This document shows, piece by piece, positions 9,636 to 18,023 of a stretch of 64,000 nucleotides of DNA (its first letter is position 1; each line of letters starts with the position of its first letter). A program made the translations under genes and the position numbers. This DNA is from JBQTGK01 sp052400665 (GTDB taxonomy: Bacteria; Bacteroidota; Bacteroidia; Bacteroidales; Marinifilaceae), in NCBI GenBank assembly GCA_052400665.1, contig JBQTGK010000004.1, one strand, 5' to 3'. The notes beneath the pieces are model-generated. The model was not told the DNA's origin. It did not search any database and saw nothing but the letters and a program-made list of their open reading frames with translations.

Positions 9636-11141
9636 ATGAAAAACTATCTATTAATTCTTTTTGCTGTAGCATTGTTTTCGTGCAATTCGAAACCTAAGAA
9701 AGCAAAAACGGAAAAGTCAGTCATAAAAACTGAATATACTGCAGATTGGGAATCCTTAAAGCAATATAAAGTGCCAGAGTGGTGGTTAAACACTAAATTT
9801 GGTATCTATTTTCATTGGGGGCCTTATTCTGTACCTGCTCATGAGACGGAATGGTATGCTATGTGGATGTACAAAGAGGGACATAAAATACGTAAATATC
9901 ATGAAGAGAAATATGGCAACTTAAAAGATTTTGGCTATAAGGATTTTATTCCAATGTTTACTGCTGAAAAGTTTGATGCAGACAAATGGGCTAAACTATT
10001 TAAAGATGCTGGTGCCCAATTTGCTGGGCCGGTTGCCGAGCATGCCGATGGTTTTGCCATGTGGGATAGTGAATTGACTAAATGGGATGCCAAGGATATG
10101 GGTCCTAAACGTGATATTGTTGGCGAAATGGCTAAAGCAGTTCGTAAGCAGAATATGAAGTTTATTGCTACTTATCACCGTCACTGGTTATATGCCTGGT
10201 ACCCAACTTGGGATAAAAATACCGATGCCAGTAATCCAGAATATGCTGGACTTTACGGTCCTTATGTTCCCGAAGGTTCGTTTGTGATGGCTACAGGCGA
10301 TTATCCAAATCCTCCTAAAAAAGAATTTCATGAGGAGTGGTTGAATCGTTTAAATGAATTAATGGATAAATATCAACCAGACATTATCTGGTTCGATAAT
10401 AAAATGGATATTATTGAAGAAGCCTATCGCAAACAATTTTTAGCGAATTACTACAATAAAGCCCAAGATTGGGGACGAGAAGTAGTGTGTACTTACAAAT
10501 TTCACGATATGGCCGAAGGAACGGCTGTACTAGATTTGGAACGTTCTCGAATGAAAGAGAAAAAAGATTTTCCTTGGTTAACCGATGATTCAATTGATTG
10601 GAAAGCCTGGTGTAATATTTCTGATCCTAAATACAAGTCAACCAATCGATTAATTGACTTTTTAGTTGATGTAGTGAGTAAAAATGGAGCCGTTTTATTG
10701 AATGTGACACCACAGGCCGATGGAGTGATGCCCGAAGGTGTTAAAACTCGTTTGTTGGAAATGGGGCAATGGTTAAAAGCGAATGGTGAGGCCATTTATG
10801 ATACTCGTCCGTGGAAAGTTTATGGAGAAGGTCCTCAGGAAATTAAAGAAGGACATTTAAGTGAGGATAAGAATAAAGATGCTGTTGCTGAAGATATTCG
10901 TTTCTCTACTAAGGATGGAAACTTATATGCAATTGCTTTGGATTGGCCAAAAGATAACATGATGATTCATAGCTTAGCTAAAAAAGAAAACCTACTGAGT
11001 AAAGAGATTAAAAAGGTAAGTATGCTAGCTACTGGTGAAGAATTAAAATGGGAATTAACTAAAAATGGATTATCGGTTGAATTACCAAAAGAAAAACCAG
11101 GTGATTTTGCTTATGCGATTAAGATCGAATTGAAAAAATAG
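9636..11141 (+). CDS. GH29 alpha-L-fucosidase / alpha-L-galactosidase lipoprotein
   Basis: Retaining GH29 exo-enzyme of 501 residues. The lipobox 'ALFSC' (Cys 16) anchors it to the membrane. The barrel begins with 'KFGIYFHWGPYSVPAHETEWY'; 'EHADGFAMWDS' (135-145) and 'DMGPKRDIVGE' are family hallmarks. The nucleophile is Asp 254 in 'PDIIWFDNKMD'. 'GAVLLNVTPQADGVMPE' closes the barrel, followed by a beta-sandwich. GH29 is classically fucosidase, but some family members from agar/porphyran loci of gut Bacteroides act as alpha-L-galactosidase, removing desulfated L-galactose from porphyran ends. With GH86, GH16 and sulfatases nearby I consider that activity at least as likely. It stands alone between two terminators. 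Confidence 0.88.
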   Translation: MKNYLLILFAVALFSCNSKPKKAKTEKSVIKTEYTADWESLKQYKVPEWWLNTKFGIYFHWGPYSVPAHETEWYAMWMYKEGHKIRKYHEEKYGNLKDFGYKDFIPMFTAEKFDADKWAKLFKDAGAQFAGPVAEHADGFAMWDSELTKWDAKDMGPKRDIVGEMAKAVRKQNMKFIATYHRHWLYAWYPTWDKNTDASNPEYAGLYGPYVPEGSFVMATGDYPNPPKKEFHEEWLNRLNELMDKYQPDIIWFDNKMDIIEEAYRKQFLANYYNKAQDWGREVVCTYKFHDMAEGTAVLDLERSRMKEKKDFPWLTDDSIDWKAWCNISDPKYKSTNRLIDFLVDVVSKNGAVLLNVTPQADGVMPEGVKTRLLEMGQWLKANGEAIYDTRPWKVYGEGPQEIKEGHLSEDKNKDAVAEDIRFSTKDGNLYAIALDWPKDNMMIHSLAKKENLLSKEIKKVSMLATGEELKWELTKNGLSVELPKEKPGDFAYAIKIELKK

Positions 11142-11164
11142 AATTTTTTTTTGATGGATATTAT

Positions 11165-11198
11165 AACCTGTTGAGATTCAATCTCAGCAGGTTTTTTT
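11165..11198 (+). terminator. intrinsic terminator after GH29
   Basis: AACCTG-TTGAGAT stem with its complement ending in CAGGTTTTTTT, starting 24 nt after the GH29 stop. Confidence 0.85.
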
Positions 11199-11247
11199 AT
11201 TGAATATATCCCTATAAATCTATTTTTTCATTACAAGAGAATCGTAA

Positions 11248-11978
11248 CTCATATTTTATTTTTTAGTGTTTGGGCTATTTTCTAGCTGTCAGGACACTAA
11301 TAAATTCGCTAGAACAAATAGTGATTTTAATTTCGATTGGAAATTCAATCTAGGTGATATCGAAAATGCTTGCCATATCAAATTTGAAGATTCTTAGTGG
11401 CAATCTGTTTGTTTGGTTCACGATTTGAGTGTAGAACATTTTATTAATCAAGAAAATACAGGTTGAGTAACAGTATTCATCAAGAGAAAATCGAGTTGTT
11501 TTTATATGATAAATAGATGGGCATTCAATCTTTAGTGGTTAATGAGAATCATATCATAAAGTTTATGATTCCTTATGAGGCAGGAAAATTGACAGCTAAA
11601 GCTGTTGGAGAAGGAGAGACTTATAGTTTGCAGACAACCAAGGATGTTCGAGAGCTAATGCTAGTAGCCGATCAAAAAGAGATAAAAGCAAATGCTTATG
11701 ATATAATTCATTATACCCTGCAGTTGGCTGATGAAAATGGAGTTCCTGTTAAAAATCAGGAAATGCAAGTTGAGTTTGAAATTACGGGTCCTGCACGTTT
11801 GTTAGGTGTTGACAATGGTTCACCGTCTAGTGTTCAAGATTATCAAAGCAATACAATTACAACTTCTAATGGCAAATGCCTGTTAATATTGCAATCAACC
11901 TTCGAAAAAGGACTAATTAAAGTAAAAGCAAAGGCAAAAGAGTTGAGAAGTGAAGAGCTTGAACTTGTTGTAAAATAG
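11248..11978 (+). pseudogene. decayed GH2 beta-galactosidase (ends kept, middle deleted)
   Basis: Two pieces of one GH2 gene. From 11251 the frame reads a relic signal peptide with lipobox (LFSSC) and then 'FNFDWKFNLGDIENACHIKF', stop TAG (11395), 'WQSVCLVHDLSVEHF', stop TGA (11464). This lines up with 'FDFGWKFTKGE...WQDVDLPHDWSIEG' at the N-terminus of the intact GH2 at 1-2162. In another frame, 11517-11978 encodes 153 residues of a GH2 C-terminal domain ('HIIKFMIPYEAGKLTAKAVG', 'EITGPARLLGVDNGSPSS'). The whole catalytic barrel is missing, so it cannot be active. No start codon remains for the N-terminal piece. The 153-residue ORF may be annotated as a hypothetical protein, but it is a fragment. 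Confidence 0.88.
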
Positions 11979-12116
11979 ACGAGTAGAAGGCTTGTTTCGG
12001 AGTCTCGTTTCTTCTTTTAAACAGACACTTGGTATCCATAGTAGATTTTAATAAAAGATCAATTTTTTACTAGTAATAATTTTAAAATCTAATATAGATG
12101 ATAAAAAACAATATGT

Positions 12117-12124
12117 TATCTTTG
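12117..12124 (+). promoter_or_regulatory. possible -7 promoter box
   Basis: TATCTTTG fits the Bacteroidota TAnnTTTG box and lies 26 nt before the start codon of the outer-membrane protein gene at 12151. I found no good TTTG -33 element at the usual spacing, so confidence is low. Confidence 0.35.
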
Positions 12125-12150
12125 AGTCTTTGTAATTTAAAATCCAAATA

Positions 12151-13344
12151 ATGAGAAAAATTCTACTGTTGTTTTTTTATGTTTTTATTTCGATTACTGT
12201 TTTTGCCCAATCCGATTTTAGAGATGGATATATTGTAACTCATGAAAATGACACAATATATGGTGAAATTGCTCTTCGTTCAAATTTAAAAAATGCACAG
12301 TCATGCATTTTTCGGAATGAATCAGATGTAAAAACTTATACTCCTAATGAGATCAGTACGTATAGAATAATTGGTGAAAAGTATTATATTTCTAAAGAAG
12401 TAGATTTATCGGATAAAAAAGAGACAGTTTTTTTAGAATTTTTAGTTGAGGGAACTGCGAACTTGTACTATTTAAAGAAGGGGAGCGATGAGTTTTTTAT
12501 ATTAGAGAAAGAGGGACGTTTAGTATCTCTTACTAACAAAGAGAGCATTTATGAAGGGAAAGATGGAGGTACTTTTGCAAAGAATTCTTCTAAATTTAGA
12601 GGAGTGATGTTGTATTTTTTTAGAGATGCTCCACAATTGGCAAACAAAATTAAACAAGTAGATTTTAGCTATAAGCCTATTATTAAGATAGTTACTGATT
12701 ACAATAAGAGTATTTGTCCTAATAATGAGTGTGTTAGATTTGAAAAATCAACGAAGTTGAATGTTTTTATGGAAGCCGTTGGAGGTGTTGCGATTAATAA
12801 AATGGGATTGGAAGGTTCGGATGAATATTTAAATTCTTTAAGTCCTACTATTGGGGCAGATTTTGTATTTAAACCATCAAAGGCTCATTATGTTTGGAAT
12901 GTAATATTGGGTGTAAGTTATCAAAAACTCGATTTTTCGGGACAAATTGATGATTATGACAAAATAGTGGGGAAGTATTTAGATTTTGATGTGCAGTATA
13001 GTTTACTTCGGTTTCCTTTAAAAGTAAGGTATGAATTTCCAGGAAAAAAAATTCAACCATTTCTATCTGCTGGATTAACAAATTCGTTATTGTTAAATAT
13101 CAATTCGACAATTCTAAATCAAAGGAGCGCAAGAACACAAAGAGAGGAAAATGCAGAAATGGAGAATTATCAATTTGGATACTGTGCTAGTTTAGGTTTT
13201 AAATACAAAATATCGGATAAAAATTATTTGATTTTTGAGGCCGAATATGAAAGTAGAAGACCTAGGACGCGTAGTTATAAAATATTATCTGATCATAATG
13301 TGAATTCCATGATGTTCTCAGTAGGTTATGCTTTTAAATTGTAA
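12151..13344 (+). CDS. outer-membrane beta-barrel protein of unknown function
   Basis: 397 residues with a signal peptide ending 'VFAQS'. The first 190 residues form a beta-rich domain ('DGYIVTHENDTIYGEIALRS') seen in many Bacteroidota proteins of unknown function. The second half has alternating, aromatic-ended strands ('YVWNVILGVSYQKLDF', 'FGYCASLGFKYKI') and ends in 'MMFSVGYAFKL', a typical outer-membrane barrel C-terminus with a terminal hydrophobic pattern. Probably an 8-10-strand barrel. It is monocistronic, with a terminator at 13364. It has no evident link to galactan degradation and could be a bystander gene. Specific role unknown. Confidence 0.75.
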   Translation: MRKILLLFFYVFISITVFAQSDFRDGYIVTHENDTIYGEIALRSNLKNAQSCIFRNESDVKTYTPNEISTYRIIGEKYYISKEVDLSDKKETVFLEFLVEGTANLYYLKKGSDEFFILEKEGRLVSLTNKESIYEGKDGGTFAKNSSKFRGVMLYFFRDAPQLANKIKQVDFSYKPIIKIVTDYNKSICPNNECVRFEKSTKLNVFMEAVGGVAINKMGLEGSDEYLNSLSPTIGADFVFKPSKAHYVWNVILGVSYQKLDFSGQIDDYDKIVGKYLDFDVQYSLLRFPLKVRYEFPGKKIQPFLSAGLTNSLLLNINSTILNQRSARTQREENAEMENYQFGYCASLGFKYKISDKNYLIFEAEYESRRPRTRSYKILSDHNVNSMMFSVGYAFKL

Positions 13345-13363
13345 TAACTAGATTTTGAATAGA

Positions 13364-13397
13364 AAAAGCGAAATGATTTTCAAGTCATTCCGCTTTT
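13364..13397. terminator. bidirectional terminator
   Basis: Stem AAAAGCG..AATGA / TCATT..CGCTTTT between convergent genes (12151-13344 and 13419-14339), with T-runs in both readings. Confidence 0.8.
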
Positions 13398-13418
13398 GTT
13401 TTATAATAAATACTGGAA

Positions 13419-14339
13419 TTATTCGGAGATGGATTGCAACCAAGTGCAAAACAAATCAGTCCACGACTTAACATGAGCTCTATTGTGTCCCAAAGAAAAA
13501 CCATGACCTCCCTTCGGATAAATGTGCATTTCGGTATAAATATCATTTTTTATTAATGATTGATACATCATCAAGCTGTTTTGAACAGGAACGGCTTTAT
13601 CATCTGATGCATGAATTAAAAAAGTTGGAGGAGTATCTGTTGTTACCTGCAATTCATTCGAGAATTTGTCTACCAATTTTGCATCAGGATTTTCTCCCAA
13701 TAAATGTTTCATTGACCCATAATGAGTAAGGCCTTTTTGCATGCTGATTACCGGATAAATAAGAGCCATAAAGTCAGGGCGAGCACTTTCCTGATCAATA
13801 CTATCAATCGAAGAATACATGGTGTCGTTGTAATGAGTGCCTAGAGTAGACGCAAGATGTCCACCTGCCGAAAAACCCATTACACCAATTTGCGTTTTAT
13901 TGATGTTGTATTGTGTGGCATGGTGACGTATGGTTCGCATGGCTCGCATGGCATCTTGTAAAGGAGCTTTATAGCTTTCAATTACCGATTTTGAATTTGG
14001 CAAACGATATTTTAGGATGAAAGCGGCAATTCCTTTCGAATTCAACCATTTAGCGATATCAGTTCCTTCCCAATCGTAAGCCAAAAAACCATAACCACCA
14101 CCAAGGCAAATCAAAACGGCTTGTCCTGATGCATTATTTTTTGCAGGTAAAAATACTTCGAAACTAGGTGTTTGTACCTTCGATATTCGAATGATTCCTG
14201 TAGATTCTATCGTTTCAACTTCATCGGTAATTTGTTGATTTGGAACTTTATTAGGCCAAAGAGGAATTATTGTTCCTTGTGCAAAAGATGATGAGGTAAA
14301 TAGCAATAGAAGTACCGAAAGAATAACTGTTTTGTTCAT
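13419..14339 (-). CDS. alpha/beta-hydrolase esterase, exported
   Basis: Exported carbohydrate esterase or lipase-like enzyme of 306 residues. Signal peptide 'MNKTVILSVLLLLFTSSSFAQ'. The oxyanion loop is 'LICLGGGYGF' (about 77-85), the nucleophile is Ser 157 in 'GVMGFSAGGHLAS', the acid Asp lies in 'HASDDKAVPVQ' and the His in 'YPKGGHGFSLG'. This is the endo-xylanase-associated acetyl-esterase type (BD-FAE-like), so removal of acetyl or other acyl groups is the best guess. It lies 114 nt downstream of the GH43-like gene on the same strand, with a hairpin between them, so it may be co-transcribed with reduced read-through. Confidence 0.82.
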   Translation of the reverse strand: MNKTVILSVLLLLFTSSSFAQGTIIPLWPNKVPNQQITDEVETIESTGIIRISKVQTPSFEVFLPAKNNASGQAVLICLGGGYGFLAYDWEGTDIAKWLNSKGIAAFILKYRLPNSKSVIESYKAPLQDAMRAMRTIRHHATQYNINKTQIGVMGFSAGGHLASTLGTHYNDTMYSSIDSIDQESARPDFMALIYPVISMQKGLTHYGSMKHLLGENPDAKLVDKFSNELQVTTDTPPTFLIHASDDKAVPVQNSLMMYQSLIKNDIYTEMHIYPKGGHGFSLGHNRAHVKSWTDLFCTWLQSISE

Positions 14340-14371
14340 CTGTTTATAAAGTTTAGAAATTATCAGATGTA

Positions 14372-14412
14372 AAATCGCAAGATCAAAATTGTTATTTTAA
14401 TCTTGCGACTTT
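14372..14412 (-). terminator. hairpin between GH43-like and esterase genes
   Basis: AAATCGCAAGAT pairs with ATCTTGCGA around a 16-nt AT-rich loop; it lies after the stop of the GH43-like gene on the minus strand. Confidence 0.6.
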
Positions 14413-14453
14413 AGGATGTATTTGTTTTCTGAATTTTTTAAATATACATATAA

Positions 14454-15803
14454 TTACTTAAGTAGTAGCCAGTTTAGATTAATTGATTTTGTATTTCCCC
14501 AATCCGATTTAAATACCACAACAAGATTATGAGTTCCAGTAATTGGTTCTTTAAGATCTGTTTCAATAGTTTTCCAAGTATTCCATCCACCTGTGTAATT
14601 GATAGGGAATTCAGCAATTAATTTTCCTTTTGCATTGTTTAGTCTAACTTCAAAACTACCTTTTCTTTGTCCACTTGCAACACGAGCTTTAATTTTTATT
14701 GCACCATTAAATTTTACACGATCAAACCTCACAAAACTATTCATTTTAGCATCGCAAACCATCCATCCATTGGGTTCATTGCCACCAACAAAAGCTGTGT
14801 TGGCACCAGATATTTCATTGTATCGATCAACTTGAATGGTATCATTTACTTGAGGAGTTCCTATTCCACGAAGTGTAGGCACTACCTTCTTAATGGTACC
14901 ATCCTTTTTAAAATTCATATAATCGGCTCTCATGGAACGAAGCTTGTTGTAACCACTAATGTCCCAGGAGTGATAAAACAAAATCCATTGATCTTTATAT
15001 TTAACAACAGAATGGTGATTGGTTCCATTGTGGATGTTATCCATAATTTTACCTTGGTAAGTATATGGTCCTAATGGTTTCATACTTGTTGCATAACCAA
15101 TGGTGTATCCCTCGTCAGGAAAAACATGAGCAAAAGTCAGGTAGTAAATACCATCTTTCTTAAATGGGAACGATCCTTCTTTGTATCCGGCAGGTAAACC
15201 CTCAATTCGAACTGGTTTTTTGGTCACTTCCTTCATATTGTCTTTTAATGGTGCGCCATATAATTCATGTCCGCCTCCAAAAAATAAATAGGCTTTATTG
15301 TCGTCGTCTAAGAGCAAACCCGGATCAATGCCAGTAACATCTTTTATAAAGCTTTTTTCCCATTTAAATGGACCAGTTGGATTATCGGAAACACCAACGC
15401 CTATTCTTCTAAAAGCCTTATCATTTTTTGGTTTGGCAGGATAGTAGTAGTAATATTTACCATCTTTCTTTATACAATCGGGAGCCCACATAGCATAGGT
15501 GTCTTTTTCGCCCCAAGGCACATCATTTTCTTTCAATATCCAACCATGATCTTTCCAGGTAGAACCGTTTTCTAATGAAAAGGCATGATAACCTGGCATA
15601 CAAAAGCGTGGAAATTCGGCTTCTCTTCCTGCAGGAGGATAAGTGTCACTCGAAGGAAATACGTATAATTTACCGTCGAAAACTCGTGCAGTGGGATCGG
15701 CAGTAAATAGGTGGGTAACTAGTGGATTTTGCGCAAAACCCAATGATATTTGTAATGTAAAAAGAAGTAACAGATTACATCCGATTAAGAAAGATTTATT
15801 CAT
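14454..15803 (-). CDS. GH43-like glycosidase with C-terminal CBM6-like domain
   Basis: 449 residues from the ATG at 15803, which directly precedes the signal peptide (an ATG 27 nt upstream gives a less normal leader). The five-bladed propeller shows the GH43 triad: Asp in 'LFTADPTARVFDGKLYVFPS', Asp in 'VTGIDPGLLLDDDNKAYLFFGG', and Glu in 'YKEGSFPFKKDGIYYLTFA'. A beta-sandwich of about 130 residues follows ('RYNEISGANTAFVGG', ending 'LNWLLLK'), the pattern of CBM6. GH43 members act on arabinose, xylose or beta-galactose linkages; within a galactan locus an exo-galactosidase or a side-chain arabinosidase/xylosidase is plausible. Family is solid, substrate open. Confidence 0.82.
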   Translation of the reverse strand: MNKSFLIGCNLLLLFTLQISLGFAQNPLVTHLFTADPTARVFDGKLYVFPSSDTYPPAGREAEFPRFCMPGYHAFSLENGSTWKDHGWILKENDVPWGEKDTYAMWAPDCIKKDGKYYYYYPAKPKNDKAFRRIGVGVSDNPTGPFKWEKSFIKDVTGIDPGLLLDDDNKAYLFFGGGHELYGAPLKDNMKEVTKKPVRIEGLPAGYKEGSFPFKKDGIYYLTFAHVFPDEGYTIGYATSMKPLGPYTYQGKIMDNIHNGTNHHSVVKYKDQWILFYHSWDISGYNKLRSMRADYMNFKKDGTIKKVVPTLRGIGTPQVNDTIQVDRYNEISGANTAFVGGNEPNGWMVCDAKMNSFVRFDRVKFNGAIKIKARVASGQRKGSFEVRLNNAKGKLIAEFPINYTGGWNTWKTIETDLKEPITGTHNLVVVFKSDWGNTKSINLNWLLLK

Positions 15804-15857
15804 AATATAGTAATTTTTCAATTTATTCAAATATACGTTTTCCTACAAGTTAAAATT

Positions 15858-15884
15858 GGGGGATATATTGTGGATTAAAAGGTG
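15858..15884 (-). promoter_or_regulatory. C-run motif (copy F) upstream of GH43-like gene
   Basis: Minus strand: CACC at 15884-15881, then 18 nt to CCCCC at 15862-15858, 55 nt before the start codon. The first element is degenerate (CACC), the second strong. Confidence 0.4.
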
Positions 15885-15987
15885 TATTTAAGTAATTAAA
15901 TCCTTTTTATTGATATGGACCGCCGATTTTGAAAAATTCTAAAAAAAATCTTGTCATGTAATGTTTTTTGTAAAGTATTATTATTGT

Positions 15988-16014
15988 CCCCCTTAAAAGG
16001 TTTTAATTTATCCC
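15988..16014 (+). promoter_or_regulatory. C-run direct-repeat motif (copy C)
   Basis: CCCCCT at 15988, exactly 19 nt, then CCC at 16012-16014. It ends 104 nt before the sulfatase start at 16119. Among the clearest of the six copies. Confidence 0.5.
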
Positions 16015-16118
16015 TATATTTTTGCTTGAAAATGAGTCAATTTGTACTTATAAAATTTTACCATCTGCATTTATCTTTAGGAAGAATGCAGAGGCAGTTC
16101 ATATAAATATTTATTCAG

Positions 16119-17804
16119 ATGAAAAGTAAGATATTTTTAAGTCTGCTTATAGGTTTAGCTTCAATAGTAAGTGCAAATGCTAAATCTGTTAAGAAAGATT
16201 CAAAGCCAAATGTGATTTTTATTCTTACCGATGATCAGCAATTTGATTTATTGGGATGCAACGGGAATGAAATTCTTAAAACACCTCAGTTCGATAAAAT
16301 GGCTGACGAAGGAATTCGATTTACAAATGCTCATGTTACCAGTGCAATTTGTACGCCAAGTCGGGTTTCTATGTTATTGAGTCAGTTCGAGCGTAAGCAT
16401 GGTGTGAATTTTAATTCTGGTACTAGCGTTTCTCCTGAGGCCTGGGAAGAATCTTATCCAGTAGTATTAAAAAAGAATGGATATTATACAGGTTATATTG
16501 GGAAAAATCATTCGCCGGTAGGTGATGGTGGATATCAAAGTGGATTGATGGATAAATCATTCGATTACTGGTATGCAGGTCACGGACATCTTAGTTTTTA
16601 CCCTAAAAAAAGACATAAGATTTTTAAATGGGCGAAAAATGATACGCAGGTTGAAATTATTAATGAAGGAGTAAGTGACTTTTTAGATAAGAATGAATAT
16701 CGTTTGAAAGGAGCTTTGCATTTTCTGGATTCGAGACCCGAAGATCAACCGTTTTGCCTAAGTATTTGTTTTAATTTACCTCATGGTGCAAGTACAGGTA
16801 CAATGAAACAATTGCCTACCGATTCTGTTATTTATCGCAGTTTATATCGCGATAAGGATATTCCCTTGGCTCCAAATTATATTGCAAAAAAAGATATTGT
16901 AACACCTAAATTACCTGCCGATTTGCTAAGAGCAGAAGATCGTCAGGTTGGTTATAGTTATGTCGATACTCCTAAAGATGTAAAAGAGCGATATATAAGA
17001 CAAATGCAGGCCATGACAGGAATTGATGGTTTGTTGGGTAAATTAAGAGCTAATCTAAAAAAACAGGGTTTAGATAAAAATACTATTATCATTTATACTT
17101 CGGATCATGGTTTATTTATGGGACAGCAAGGATTAGGTGGAAAAGCTTTATGTTATGAGCAATGTACACATGTGCCTATGATAGTTTATAATCCATTAAC
17201 ATCACGTAAGGCGAGAGGTCGCGTGGTTGATGAATTGGTACAAACTATTGATGTTGCCCCTACAATTTTAAGCTATGGCGGAATTGATATTCCAAAAAGT
17301 TATCAGGGTAAGGATATTTCGGGAATAATAGATGCTTCCAACAATAAAGTTAGGGATTTTCTATTTACGGAAAATATGTGGTCTACACAATTTGGAAATC
17401 CTCGTTGCGAATCGGTTCAAAATAAGGAGTGGAAGTACATTCGCTACTATAAAAATGAAAATCTTTCGGCTACGGCAAAAATTGCAGCAGCAAAAGAGCT
17501 AGGAATTAAATTAAAGGATATGCTTTACGCTGTTCATGATCCGGATATTGCCTTGTATCGTACCTTTGTTGAAGGACCGTTGAACGGAGAAGAGGTGGTT
17601 TATGAGGAGCTGTATAACTTAAAAGAGGATCCTCAGGAAATGAATAATTTAATTGGAAATGAAAAATATACCGATAAATTGGAGATGCTTAGAGAGCAGT
17701 GGGGAGTTTTAATAAAAGAGGCGAGAGGAACAGAAAAACCAAAAGTAGTAAGATATACTGCTGATAGCATGATGGAAAAATATGGTGTAGTAAAGCATGA
17801 GTAA
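16119..17804 (+). CDS. S1-type sulfatase, exported
   Basis: Sulfatase of 561 residues with a signal peptide ending 'SIVSANA', so periplasmic. 'ILTDDQQFDLLGCNGN' gives Asp 38-39. The maturation motif is C78-T-P-S-R followed by 'VSMLLSQFERKHG'. 'IGKNHSPVGDGG' stands where most sulfatases have 'GKWH', so the usual Trp-His pair is Asn-His here. 'TSDHGLFMGQQGLGGKALCYEQ' completes the site. It has an insertion around residues 470-500 ('AAAKELGIKLKDMLYAVHD') seen in some choline-sulfatase-like S1 groups. It faces the GH43-like gene divergently and is followed by a terminator at 17855. Regiospecificity unknown. Confidence 0.9.
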   Translation: MKSKIFLSLLIGLASIVSANAKSVKKDSKPNVIFILTDDQQFDLLGCNGNEILKTPQFDKMADEGIRFTNAHVTSAICTPSRVSMLLSQFERKHGVNFNSGTSVSPEAWEESYPVVLKKNGYYTGYIGKNHSPVGDGGYQSGLMDKSFDYWYAGHGHLSFYPKKRHKIFKWAKNDTQVEIINEGVSDFLDKNEYRLKGALHFLDSRPEDQPFCLSICFNLPHGASTGTMKQLPTDSVIYRSLYRDKDIPLAPNYIAKKDIVTPKLPADLLRAEDRQVGYSYVDTPKDVKERYIRQMQAMTGIDGLLGKLRANLKKQGLDKNTIIIYTSDHGLFMGQQGLGGKALCYEQCTHVPMIVYNPLTSRKARGRVVDELVQTIDVAPTILSYGGIDIPKSYQGKDISGIIDASNNKVRDFLFTENMWSTQFGNPRCESVQNKEWKYIRYYKNENLSATAKIAAAKELGIKLKDMLYAVHDPDIALYRTFVEGPLNGEEVVYEELYNLKEDPQEMNNLIGNEKYTDKLEMLREQWGVLIKEARGTEKPKVVRYTADSMMEKYGVVKHE

Positions 17805-17854
17805 ATATAAAATTGTTAGAATTTTTTCATAGATTATAACATGTTGTTGTTGTA

Positions 17855-17888
17855 AGTCGCTTCTTAATTCAGGAAGCGGCTTTTTTTT
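17855..17888 (+). terminator. intrinsic terminator after sulfatase
   Basis: AGTCGCTTC / GAAGCGGCT stem (one G-T pair) followed by eight T residues. Confidence 0.85.
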
Positions 17889-17933
17889 ATTGTCAATAAA
17901 TATTTGTCTGTAATTAAATGAATAAATCAAAAT

Positions 17934-17964
17934 CCCCCTCTATTTTTAAAGTGTTTTTTTCCTC
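17934..17964 (+). promoter_or_regulatory. C-run motif, relaxed copy (D) upstream of GH86
   Basis: CCCCCTCTATTTTT at 17934, then CCTC at 17961 with 22-nt rather than 19-nt spacing; 60 nt before the GH86 start. Confidence 0.35.
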
Positions 17965-18023
17965 TATTTTATATTTTTTTTAAGCTCTTTGTAAGGTCGA
18001 AAACGATTTAATTTTGATCTGTT

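Larger units (their letters stand above)
15804..16118. other. divergent intergenic region with two C-run motifs
   Basis: 315 nt between the divergent GH43-like and sulfatase genes. It holds the motif copies F (minus) and C (plus) listed separately; otherwise only AT-rich sequence. Confidence 0.6.

Noticed and set aside
14599..15074. Plus-strand frames opposite the GH43-like gene
   Set aside because: Antisense shadows; the GH43 triad is on the minus strand.
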